DNA of 64,000 nucleotides. Source: Symbiodinium natans. Lineage: Eukaryota > Sar > Dinophyceae > Suessiales > Symbiodiniaceae. Of this stretch, positions 35,027 through 44,557 are shown piece by piece. The notes under the pieces are model-generated. The model made no database searches. It was not told where the DNA came from and saw nothing but the letters and a program-made list of their open reading frames with translations. The position numbers and the translations under genes are program-made. How positions within the stretch are numbered: position 1 is the stretch's first letter; each line of letters starts with the position of its first letter. The stretch is from NCBI GenBank assembly GCA_905221605.1, contig CAJNDS010002745.1, positions 1-64,000 on the forward strand. Reading direction: 5' to 3'.

Positions 35027-36010
35027 GAAACCCTCGCAACCCTGAGTTAGGCCTTTGGCTTCGCACACTTGGAGTAAGCCTACCTCTAAACGTCGGTCAG
35101 GGCTCATAGGGCTCAGGGCGTTCCGAAAATCAGGGTCTGCGTGTGGGACCCTACATCTTGTGGCTTGTGGCATGCAGAGAGCCTAAACCCTAAACCCTAA
35201 ACCCTAAACTTTGTCTAACTCCAGGGCCCGTGAGCCCGAAACATCTCAAGACATGGAGCTTCACCGCCCAAAGGGATCCATGCACCCAACATACTCGAGC
35301 CTGACAGGGGTTCGTTTAGAGTAGCCTTACGGGTTCAAGTATACGTATACAGTTTAAGATACGTGGACCCTTAAGCAAGCTGACAAACCAAATCCTAAAC
35401 CCTGAAACCTCAGCCCTAACCCTAAACCCTAACTAAACCCTACACCCTCAACCCTAAACACTACACGGTTACAGGGCCTTGGGACTGTCAGGGCTCAGGA
35501 CGTGGAGTTTCAGGACTACAGCCCTTAGATTTCTTTGGTCCCTTCAGGGCTCAAGTGTCCTAAACCCTAAACACTAAACCCTAAACCCTAAGCCCCAAAC
35601 CCTAAACCCTTAGAAACAAAAAGAGAGCGGCGCTCCTGCAACCAGACAGAGGTGGACCCCTCATCTTCGCACATGTCGTTGGCGCCTCCTCGTATCTTGC
35701 GAACCTTGGCCCGCAGTGCGTGCAGAACCACGGTGCTTAGGGTGTAGGGTTTAGGGTTAGGGTTTAGGGTTTAGGGCTTAGGGCTTAGGGTCTAGGGTTG
35801 AGGGTTTTAGGGTTTAGGGTTTAGAACAGCTGGTTACCTTCATCCCTATCTTACAAGCCAGTTGCCCTAAACCCTAAACCCTAAACCCCTAAACCCTATC
35901 TTTCACGCCCTTTGCCCTAACCTCGAACATCCCAAGGCCCAGATCTCAAAGAGAGGACCCACTCTTTGAGGGATGAAACGCCCACCTCCGAGTCCTTCTG
36001 CTACTTGGAG

Positions 36011-36300
36011 GTTCCAACGGTACTTATATGGGGCCTTAAGGGTTTAGGGTTTAGGGTTTAGGGTTTAGGGTTCAGGGATTAGGGTACTTATTGACCAATT
36101 ATAGCTGTACTTACAGCCCACTTATACGCCCCTTAAGTGCCCTAATATGGCTATAAGTACAGATATAAGTTTAGCTACAATTGGTTAAAAAGTACCCTAA
36201 ACCCTAAACCCTAAACCCTCAACCCTAAACCCTAAACCCTAAACCCTCAACCCTAAACCCTAAACCCTAAGTATAGTTGGCTAGTAAGCACCATGAACCT
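36011..36300. mobile_element. MITE-like palindrome, family A, with telomere-like arrays in both arms
   Basis: The outer ends read CTTGGAGGTTCC on the left and AGCACCATGAACCTCTAGG on the right. A TTTAGGG array interrupts the left arm (about 36038-36085) and CCCTAAA arrays interrupt the right arm (about 36193-36270). The junction on each side keeps TACTTAT/AAGTA-type arm sequence both outside and inside the array. Confidence 0.65.
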
Positions 36301-36431
36301 CTAGGCTGCCTAGTAACCTAGGCTTAAAAAGGGTGCCCCTTTTTTGCTTAAAGGGGTTTATAAGGGAACCTAACCCCCCCCCCCCCCCCCAAAAAAAAAA
36401 AAGGGAATAAGGGTACTACTGGGCATCCTAG
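36301..36431. mobile_element. MITE-like palindrome, family D (copy 2)
   Basis: Same termini as 31896-32008 (CTAGGCTGCCTAGTAACCTA ... TACTACTGGGCATCCTAG), with an expanded C run followed by an A run in its middle. It abuts the family A element at 36011-36300 directly. Confidence 0.7.
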
Positions 36432-36754
36432 CTCAGCAAGCCCTGACACCGCAGAACTCGCACTCAACCAGGCGCCCAACGAACCAGCAAGCCTGGGGCG
36501 TGGTCCGCTTCAAGGCGTTTAAGGGTTCCCTAAACCCTAAACCCTCAACTCCCTAAACCCTAAACCCTAAACCCTAAACCCTAAACCCTAAGCCCTAAAC
36601 CCTAAACCCTAAACCCTAAACCCTCAATTCAGACCTGAGGGGCCAAGGGGCAGCCCGAAGGCAGGCATGGGGCTTCGTCGATAGTTTTACTTCGTGGTTG
36701 TTATGCAGATATATATATATATATTTATTTATTTATTTACTTTTTTATTTATGA

Positions 36755-36792
<38 letters not shown>

Positions 36793-36960
36793 TTATTTAT
36801 TTATTTTTATATATAGTTATTTATTTGTTTATGAATTTATTTGCTTTTTTGCTTGTTTACTTATTTACGTCCATTCATATTTGGTTTATTAATGGTGGTT
36901 AATCAGTCAATTGTGATTTATGACTCCTGTGCGTATACATATACAAAAAAATCTAAGATG

Positions 36961-37061
36961 TAGTTGCTGATTTCATAAGCCCCCCAAGAAAGTGTACACT
37001 TTCAGTTCTACAGGGGATTGTAGTATCCCCAGAAGCGTAAAGTGTACTCGATCAGCTACTA
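36961..37061. mobile_element. MITE-like palindrome, family C (copy 2)
   Basis: Starts TAGTTGCTGATTTCATAAGC and ends GATCAGCTACTA. The arms are inverted repeats and the sequence is non-coding. Confidence 0.7.
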
Positions 37062-38376
37062 GCTTGCTTCATTGATGGGCATCGCCCCAGGCAGTGATCA
37101 CTCCCACACCCACGTACCAGAAACCCTAAACCCTACACCCTACACCCTAAACTTTTAAGCCCTAAAGCCTAAACCGCGCTCTTGCGCGCTTGTTACCCCA
37201 GCTTGGGCTTGCCCTTAGAACGGAATATGGGCATGAGGCGCCATACATCCTACATGTACCGTAGGGTTTGGGGTTTAGGGATTAGGTTTAGGATCCATGC
37301 ACCTGACTATTCTACCCCAAGGTCCCTAGATAGCAAGTACTTTAAAGCCCAAGCAACCCCTAACTAGGCACATGGACTCTTTGTCTATGGGGTACCTCAT
37401 TCCTTCATTCCCTAATAAGAACCAGTATGTTGCAGGAAGACCACTCCACATTGACACGATGGTAGAGATAGGCCACTGTCAAGAATGTCGTAGGCGGTTT
37501 AGGGTTTTGGGTTCAGGGTGCAGGGTTCAGGATTCGTAGGTCGTTGCAAGCTGCTGTTTTTGAAGGCAGTGAAGCCCTGGAAACACCCACGAAGGTCTAG
37601 GGTTACAGTTGTGCACAAGCAAGGGCTTGCTCAGTACTGTCGCAGGGAATGAAGGACTAAGGTGCCCTCTAGAATCCCTTAGAGGGTATAGGGTTTAGGG
37701 TTTTGGGTTTAGGGTATATGTATGCTTAGGGGATGTACAGTACCTCATTCCCTCGCTCCCTACTAAGACTCTGGGCGTCCGACAAGTCTGCTATGCCAGT
37801 CGTAGTACACGGTCATGGAGTACGTCGTTACATCCACAACGCGCCTGAGTGAGGTCGCGCGGCTGTCCCCAACGAGGGGTTTACAAGGTTTGGGGTTTCG
37901 GGTTGTTTAGGGTTTCGGGTTTAGGGTTTCGGGTTTCGGATACAACCAACTTAAAAAAGTCCGAAGACATGCACTCTTGTTGAGGAGGGTCGATCTGCAC
38001 AAGGACTCATGCTGCAAATGCTATCAACTGGCGAATTGCAAGAGGTCGAAGTGAAACATATCTGCTCCTGCCTCATTTTCGCTAGTCTCGGCGGTATTCC
38101 CTGCGAACCCAAAAGCGGTGAACATCACCAGACACCCTAAACACTACGGTATCATACACTAATAGTTTGCCAAAGATCCAAAAAGTAGACCCTGAACCCT
38201 AAACCCTTAACCCTCAACCCTTAAACCCGAAACCCTAAACCCTAAACCCTAAAAACCCTTAACCCTTAAACCCTGAACCCTGAACCCTCAACCCTAAACC
38301 CTTAAACCCCAGAGTTATGAGGGCATTGGGCTCAGGATCCCTCAACCCGGGAAATTGTTTATACCCTTCCTGGAGG

Positions 38377-38558
38377 TTCATGGTACTTGTTAACCAATTG
38401 TAACTGTACTTATAACTGTACTTAAAGCCATCTTTTGGTACTTAGGGGGCTTATGAGTGGGTTATGAGTGCAGCTCTAGCTGGATAATACGTACCCTAAA
38501 CCCTAAACCCTAAACCCTAAACCCTAAACCCTATTGGATAACAAGTACCATGAACCTC
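38377..38558. mobile_element. MITE-like palindrome, family A, right arm split by CCCTAAA array
   Basis: Left arm GGAGGTTCATGGTACTTG, right end CAAGTACCATGAACCTCC. A six-copy CCCTAAA array sits at about 38492-38533. On both sides of it lies a copy of TGGATAA-x-AAGTAC-like sequence, so the arm segment of about 14 bp is duplicated around the array. Confidence 0.65.
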
Positions 38559-40687
38559 CCAGCTGGGCATTCAGCTCCACCCTGACTCCTGCATCCACTG
38601 GGTCGCCGACAAGAAGCCAGCAAGACTTTGAAAGTAGGCCTTGTTTAGGGTATAGGGTTTAGGGTTTAGGGTTTAGGGCTTCTTCCCAAAAGCAGAAAGA
38701 AGTACTTTTGAGGTGATACTTGCGCCCTGGAATACGTAGATCCTAAACCCTAAGCCCGAAACCCCAGTCGACCCCTATGCGGTCTGCAAAAGTATTAAGA
38801 TTGGTACAATGGACCCGTTGTTCTTGGAGCGGGAAGCATTGGAGCCTTGAGGGAGGATTCAGGTTCATGGTTTCCGTTTAGTTTCTTGATTTCGTCTTTT
38901 GTGTGTGTGTGTGTATATATGTTTTTCTTTTTTTTTATTTTATTTTATTATTTTTTTTTTTTGGGGGGGGGGGTGGTTAGGGTATGGCTTGAAGCACACA
39001 ACACCGGCGCAGGACTGGAATATCTCCAATGAAAGCGGTGTACCCCTCGAGGATGTATCGCATGTGCCGCAACTTCGGTACACTAGACATAAACCCAAGA
39101 GGGTCCATCTACACCCCCCCCCCCTTAACATGAACCCCTACCGCCACCCTAAACCCGAAATCAAAAACAAAAGAAATAGTATAGGGACCTTAATGATTAG
39201 AATAGGTGTTTGGAGATCTTGATAGTAAAATTACAAAGGGGCCATGGAGGGAATATTATTAGCAACAATTCCGACCCCTAAAGCCTAAACCCTAAACCCT
39301 AAACCCTAAACCTTAAGTCCTAAATCCTATAGTAATGGCTCTTCAGGTGAGAGCAGGGTCCAACTCGAGCGACTATGGAAGCGGACGTCATGGTCGTCAT
39401 CCACGGCATCCCCTCGAAACTCCTACAACACTAGACTTTGATACTCCTAAACCCTAACGCCCTAAACCCTAAACCCTAAACCCTAAACCCCAAACCCTAA
39501 ACCCTAAATCCTAAACCCCAACAAGTCTTAAGCCCGACAGCCCTAACTTAAGATTTCTGAATCCAGACCTCCTAAACCAACACACTTGCACCTTAACCTT
39601 TGTGAGCCTGGGAAGCCAAATGGGTTTATGGCGTTTTGGGTTTGTAGGGTTTAGTTGAGGGTTTATAGGGTTTGGGGTTTGGAGTTTTTTTATAGGGTTC
39701 GGGGTTTATAGGGTTTGGGGTTTGGGGCTTAGGGTTGGTTTAAGGATTCCTGAACCCTGCTTTGTTGCGCCCGCGCTCCTTGTGGAGCGGCAAGAAGAGG
39801 CACACGACGTAGCCAAGAACCTCGAAGAGATGTGCTTAGGATTTACGGTGTTGCTTTTGACTTTTGGGCTGTAGAGTTTTAGGGTAACCCTAAACCCTAA
39901 ACCCAAAACCCAAAACCCAAAACCCAAAACCCAAAACCCTAAGTGGTTTAAGCCAGGGTGTAGGGGGGCGGGTGTAGGGCTCAGGAAGTGAAACGGTTGA
40001 GGCTTCAAGGGGCTAGGGTTTCAATAGGATGGCTAGGTTTCAGGGGTTCAGGGGTTCAGGGTTCAGGGGTTCAGGGGTTCAGGGTTCAGGGTTTAGGGTT
40101 TAGGGTTTAGGGCTGGGTTTCAAGGGTTCAGGGGTTTAGGGTTCAGGGATTAGGGCTCGCACCCGCGTTGGAGCTCGTTTGTGCTTGTGATTGACTTTGA
40201 GGTTTCGCGGTCGGAGGTGAAGGGAGGGCACATCTACGATCTACAATGCAAAGCTGCGGCAGAAACTCTTCTTCTTATTATTATTCTTCTTCTTATTCTT
40301 ATTATTATTCGTATTATTCTTCTTCTTCTTCTTCTTCTTTGTCTTCTTCTTCTTCTTCTTCTTCTGTCCTGCCCATCTCTGTTCGCTGGGCAGACACTTG
40401 TTGGTACGCTCGAGACCCTAAACCCTAAAGTGCTGTGCTGTTCATCATGGAAGCCTGAACCATAAACCTAAGGCCGATGTCAACAAGTGGAAGGGGGATC
40501 GCACTGAACAGTATCGGTTTAGGGTTTAGGGTTTAGGGTATAGCGTGTAGGGTTTAGGGTTTAGGGTATGGCGTGTAGGGGTTAGGGTTCAGGCTCTAGG
40601 GTCTCGGAATTATGTTTCCAATATTTCTTTATGGGGGTCCAGGAACCCCACAAAGGGAATACTTGCCCCTGAAGTACCTATAAACAA

Positions 40688-40829
40688 TCCCAGAGACTCC
40701 AGTATCCCTTGATTAAGGACTATACCTCAAATTATAAAAAGGATCCCGAATATGATTTAGGGTTTAGGGTTTAGGGTTTAGCGTTTAGGGTTTAGGGTCC
40801 GTAATTAAGGGATACGGGAGTCTCTGGGA
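40688..40829. repeat. Inverted repeat enclosing a telomere-like array
   Basis: CCCAGAGACTCCAGTATCCC (from 40688) pairs with GGGATACGGGAGTCTCTGGG (to about 40828). TTTAGGG-type heptamers lie between the arms at about 40757-40797. Confidence 0.7.
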
Positions 40830-41318
40830 ATAAAGAGCCTCCGGGATTCGGCTTTTAGAAGGTTTGCATGGAGCTCCGTGAGCTCTGGAACAAGAAGCGT
40901 TCAAGAAGCGTCTTCTTTTAGGGTTTAGGGTTTAGGGGTTAGGGTTTAGGGTTTAGGGTTTAGGGTTTAGCTGCTTGTTGATACAGTGATACAGGCTGCA
41001 GACAGAACCCCTGCACCTGAAATATCCTGAGCTCTCAGTCCACCACAGCTCTCAACACTGCACTTTAGGGTTATAGGGTTTACGGAGCTTAGGGTTTCTA
41101 GGGTTTAGGGTTTATAGGGTTTAGGGTTTAGGGTTTGGGGTTTAGGGTTTATAGGGTATATAGGGTTTAGGGTTTAGGATTAGCATTTAGAGTACCCTCT
41201 CTCTTACAAAAAAAGAAGCTGGGAGCCGTGCCGCGAAGATGGCCACCATGTTACCGGCTTGAAGGACTTTCTTCCCCATGGTGCTGTGGAGGGCACTTCA
41301 GAAAATAGGCTAACGCAC

Positions 41319-41399
41319 CCCTAAACCCTAAACCCTAAACCCTAAACCCTAAACCCTAAACCCTAAACCCTAAACCCTAAACCCTAAACCCTAAACCCT
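41319..41399 (-). repeat. Telomere-like array, CCCTAAA about 11 copies
   Basis: Perfect interstitial array. Confidence 0.95.
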
Positions 41400-41923
41400 C
41401 CAGGGCCCTAGACGCTCAACAACGCGCCTGACGGTCGGGTCACTACTCAGATGAAGAGCTGCAACCCTCTGGGCGTAGTCTGCTCGGAGTGCTGGTGTTT
41501 TTTGCGTGCAACCTGAGAATGTGAAGCTGTGGGACTGTTAAAAGTCTTAGTGTCGACTGTCAACCCTAAACCCTAAACCCTAAACCCTAAACCCTAAACC
41601 CTAAACCCTAAACCCTGTCATACATAACTTCGGGATTGCTCAGGGTGGCTGTGAAGGGCCTATGTCTTGCAGGGGCATGAGCCAGCACCTTTCGCTGCTA
41701 GTCCTGCTGCTGCTCTGAATTGGGGTTTAGGTTTAGGGTTTAGGGTTTAGGGTTAAGGGTTAAGGGTTTAGGGTTTAGTGTTAAGGGTTTAGGGTTTAGC
41801 TGTAGGGTTACCACAGCTACACGACAACAGAAATTCCATGAGGGCGGCATGCCTTCTGTGACTCTAGCCGATGAGGATGTATACACCACTACTACGGCTA
41901 CCGCTGCTACTTCCACTGTATAC

Positions 41924-42066
41924 TACTTGGAGGTTCATGGTACTTATTAACCAGTTATAACTGTACTAAAAACCCACTTATAAGCCCCTTAAGTGCCCTA
42001 TTTGGTTACAAGTACAGAAAGAAATACAGATATCACTTGTTAGCAAGTACCATGAACCCCGAAGTA
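41924..42066. mobile_element. MITE-like palindrome, family A (intact type)
   Basis: Begins TACTTGGAGGTTCATGGTAC and ends AAGTACCATGAACCCCGAAGTA. The ends are inverted repeats of more than 20 bp. TA at both outer edges fits a TA target duplication (inference). It lies about 100 bp left of the copia element. Good copies also lie at 54701-54832 and 60246-60377. Confidence 0.75.
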
Positions 42067-42135
42067 CGACCAGGAGACGGCAGCAACTATTGCCAAGCAA
42101 ACTCGCCGAAAGAGCCTTAGAGCACGCCAAGCCGG

Positions 42136-42181
42136 AAACCCTAAACCTTAAACCCTAAACCCTAAACCCTAAACCCTAAAC
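42136..42181 (-). repeat. Telomere-like array interrupted by the copia element (left half)
   Basis: CCCTAAA heptamers run directly into the left LTR. The other half continues at 51954. The last six bases CTAAAC recur right after the right LTR. Confidence 0.95.
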
Positions 42182-42471
42182 TGCTGGTGTGCTCACGTTT
42201 TTCCAGGAAGAGAGAGAAGTACATGTCGCTGTGAAGCGGTCCAAGCCCGGTGAAGGGCAAAACGAGGCCCGTGAAGGGCAAAGAAGCACATGGCCCGGAG
42301 TGGGCACGCAACACAGTTTTTTACATGTACAAGGCATCGCAGGTATAGCACCTGAACGAGTAAGGCCAAGGATTTCGTGTCGTTGCTGTTGTGGAAGGAA
42401 AAATTCGAGTGAACTCTGTGAGCCATGGCCAACCCCTCAAACTCCATGCCTCCTGGGACCTCCGACCAGGA
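42182..42471 (+). repeat. Left long terminal repeat of the copia element
   Basis: 290 bp, starting TGCTGGTGTGCTC and ending GACCAGGA. By eye it is identical along its length to 51664-51953. Its ends are near inverted (TGCTGG / CCAGGA) rather than the exact TG...CA. It carries the ATG of the gag frame at 42425, so the start codon lies in the LTR. No TATA box is recognisable, as expected for dinoflagellates. Confidence 0.95.
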
Positions 42472-44557
42472 GGTTATGAGCCCAAGCGGTGCTCGCCCTA
42501 CTTCGCCGAGAATGACAACAACAGCTGCGGGGCCCGAGAGGGGCCAACCGGGGGTCGTAAGACCAGCTTTGGATGGTGGAGAGGCTCATGGAGCCCAACC
42601 GGAGGCCGTAAGGCCGGATGGTGCGCTGGAAGCTGGCGGCACTGGTGTGGCTGGAAGTGTGGATGGAGCAATGGTTTCTGGAGATAGCATGGACTCTGGG
42701 CATGGTACAAGTGGTCAAGTGGCAAGAGTTCAGGCCTTGGCGCTGGCTTCTGGAGCGGTGGTTGCAGGTGGCATGCAAGCTGTGGTGGCCTCAACCTCAA
42801 TGACGAGGGAGGTGGAGCCGGCCGGTGAAGCTGGGGACATGGGCATGCTGCGTGATGGCCTGAATAGTGGAGGGCATCCACAACCTGGAGGTTTCAGCTG
42901 GAATGCGCAAGGCAGTCCGATGGGAAGAGAGGCACAACCGCGTGGTGTGATGCCGACCTGGGTTTCTCGCCTGGGAGCTTTCTTCCAGGCTATGGGGCAG
43001 TCACAGCAGGTGACACCCCCGGAGTGGATGCCGAGTCCCTTTCCATCGCCTATGACGAGACCGTCGAGATCGCAGAGGGCATTGGAGTCACCTATGTCGC
43101 AGGGGGAACGGGATGAGGCATCGAGGACGCCTTTGTTTGATGATGAGCAGAGGCAACAGATGAGGGCAATGGAGCAGCGAGCTCCACTGCTGTATGGTGC
43201 CACCGGGGTGGGACCGAGGCCTATGGATGGTGGTGGCAGTTCTGGAGGAAGCACCTATGAAGCGGTGAAGGAAGAAGTGCGTCAGCAGCTACAAGGACAA
43301 CTGCAAGGGATGATGAGGGAGTTGGAGGAGTCGAAAAGGGAAGCAAGTAGCTTGAGAGAAGAGATGGGAAGGATGCAATTGGAGCGAGAACGCATGGGAG
43401 AAGGGCAGTGGCCACATGCAGCAAGGTCTCGTCCTGGGCAGGGATGGGGCCAACACTTGTGGAATGGTCTGGTGGGGGCCTTGCCGGGTCCGTCGGGCCA
43501 ACTTGGGCCACGAGGCAATCCTGGTGCGCTACATCCAGTTCAGCAAGGAGCTTTCCCCGAATCTCAAGGCAATCCTGGTCCGCTACCTCCAGTTCAGCAA
43601 GGAGCTTTCCCCGAATCTCGAGGCAATCCTGGTCCGCTACCTGGGAGAAGTTTAGATGGCTCACCTCCAGTTCAACAAGGAGCTTCCACCGAATCTCGAG
43701 GCAATCCTGGTCCGCTACCTGGGGGAAGTTTAGATGCTTTACGTCCAGTTCAGCAAGGAGCTTCCACCGAATCTCGAGGCAATCCTGGTCCGCTACCTGG
43801 TCGTTTTTTGAATGGTCAGAGTGACGCAGCAGGAGGTCGTTTTGGCTTTATGCCACATGGTCAGAGTGACGCAGCAGGAGGTCAAGAGCAGCCGTTGGTC
43901 TATCCACGAGGTCCACCACAAGTTCTGGGAGGGCACCTTGGTCAATCAGGAGGTGCTGTGCAATCAAAACAACCACCGGCTGTGGCATCTGCAGAGGCAC
44001 TGCCGGAGTCGGGAGGAGAAAGGGGGCAGCCGTCACTTGGTCCTGGAGGTGATCCCATGAGCAGGCTGTTGGAAGGTTTGGAGCGGGTGATTACGAAGTC
44101 CCAGAGAACCGAGGATGTGCACAAGCCGGTGGGAGACATTCCGATGCTTCCCGCCTTGAGTGATAGCGCGAGTGTGGACTTTGGGGACTGGCTCCACTGC
44201 CTGGAGCACGCTATGGGAGACCTCTCAACTTCGTCGGCGGAATGGTGGCAGGAAGTAAAGGACTGTGCCAAGGCGTACTATGACTCCTACCAGAAGGCAG
44301 ATCACTTCAATCGGCTCAACCTAGCACCCTTGGCTTCCCCTGTGCTGCAGGAGGCGAGGTGGCAGCGCGTTGATCGGAGGGCGGCCACGCTCTTGTTGGC
44401 ATCGACGCCTGAGGACATCAGGCGGGAACTTGTGGCGTCGAGAGTGAGATCTTCGCTGGAAATTCTGAGCCGCTTGATGGTGCCCGGGATCTGCGATGGA
44501 GAAGAGTTCTTTGCTGCGCCACTTGGAGTCGCCGCCAGCGACAAGTACTGCAGCTGA
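42425..44557 (+). CDS. Gag-side polyprotein of the copia element (N-terminal part)
   Basis: 710 codons, ATG inside the left LTR. The N-terminal 270 residues are Gly/Pro/Ser/Met-rich and disordered. Residues about 278-328 form a charged coiled coil (EEVRQQLQGQLQGMMREL, SLREEMGRMQLERERM). Residues about 362-460 are imperfect tandem repeats around GNPGPLP and VQQGA-ESRGNPGPLP, then two copies of GQSDAAGG. From about residue 580 a helical Trp-containing region begins (DFGDWLHCLEHAMGDL, then RRAATLLLASTPEDIRREL), typical of copia capsid. That region continues without a break in similarity in the next frame (LLRHLESPPATSTAAEAVD at 44508 onward), so the stop at 44555 truncates gag unless the ribosome shifts +1. 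The protein should form the particle shell. Confidence 0.85.
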   Translation: MANPSNSMPPGTSDQEVMSPSGARPTSPRMTTTAAGPERGQPGVVRPALDGGEAHGAQPEAVRPDGALEAGGTGVAGSVDGAMVSGDSMDSGHGTSGQVARVQALALASGAVVAGGMQAVVASTSMTREVEPAGEAGDMGMLRDGLNSGGHPQPGGFSWNAQGSPMGREAQPRGVMPTWVSRLGAFFQAMGQSQQVTPPEWMPSPFPSPMTRPSRSQRALESPMSQGERDEASRTPLFDDEQRQQMRAMEQRAPLLYGATGVGPRPMDGGGSSGGSTYEAVKEEVRQQLQGQLQGMMRELEESKREASSLREEMGRMQLERERMGEGQWPHAARSRPGQGWGQHLWNGLVGALPGPSGQLGPRGNPGALHPVQQGAFPESQGNPGPLPPVQQGAFPESRGNPGPLPGRSLDGSPPVQQGASTESRGNPGPLPGGSLDALRPVQQGASTESRGNPGPLPGRFLNGQSDAAGGRFGFMPHGQSDAAGGQEQPLVYPRGPPQVLGGHLGQSGGAVQSKQPPAVASAEALPESGGERGQPSLGPGGDPMSRLLEGLERVITKSQRTEDVHKPVGDIPMLPALSDSASVDFGDWLHCLEHAMGDLSTSSAEWWQEVKDCAKAYYDSYQKADHFNRLNLAPLASPVLQEARWQRVDRRAATLLLASTPEDIRRELVASRVRSSLEILSRLMVPGICDGEEFFAAPLGVAASDKYCS
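42472..42483 (+). promoter_or_regulatory. Primer-binding site, half-tRNA type (initiator tRNA-Met anticodon loop)
   Basis: GGTTATGAGCCC directly follows the left LTR. Its complement, GGGCTCATAACC, is the 5' anticodon stem plus the CUCAUAA loop of an initiator tRNA-Met such as that of yeast. Drosophila copia and yeast Ty5 are primed by a tRNA half cut in this loop, so reverse transcription probably starts from such a fragment. Complementarity beyond 12 bases cannot be judged without the host tRNA. Confidence 0.75.
43509..43807 (+). repeat. Tandem repeat inside gag
   Basis: Five units begin with AGGCAATCCTGGT(C/G)CGCTAC. The first two are 54-57 bp and the next two about 78 bp, with an extra GGGAGAAGTTTAGATG-type segment. 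The repeat stays in frame and encodes GNPGPLP-rich peptide. Confidence 0.9.

Larger units (their letters stand above)
30000..36000. repeat. Gene-free telomere-repeat mosaic, part 5
   Basis: Arrays: 30308-30400 (TTTCGGG then TTTAGGG), 32921-33021, 33551-33621, 33868-33913, 34906-35026. Poly-C tracts lie at about 30731-30765 and 34501-34537, the latter followed by C9TAC9-type interruptions. Palindromic elements lie at 31301-31397 and 31896-32008. Proline- or glycine-rich open frames (30661-30965, 34311-34705) are translations of the poly-C tracts. I see no gene. Confidence 0.75.
36000..42135. repeat. Gene-free telomere-repeat mosaic, part 6
   Basis: Family A, C and D palindromes, several interrupted by telomere-like arrays. 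AT and TTTA microsatellites lie at 36711-36810, a T-rich/G-rich stretch at 38930-38975, CCCAAAA variants at about 39897-39940 and a TTC/TTA microsatellite at 40265-40365. Arrays at 36530-36625, 41319-41399 and 41565-41618. An inverted repeat spans 40688-40829. Open frames (37182, 38847, 39706, 40181) are short and follow the microsatellites. No gene called. Confidence 0.75.
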
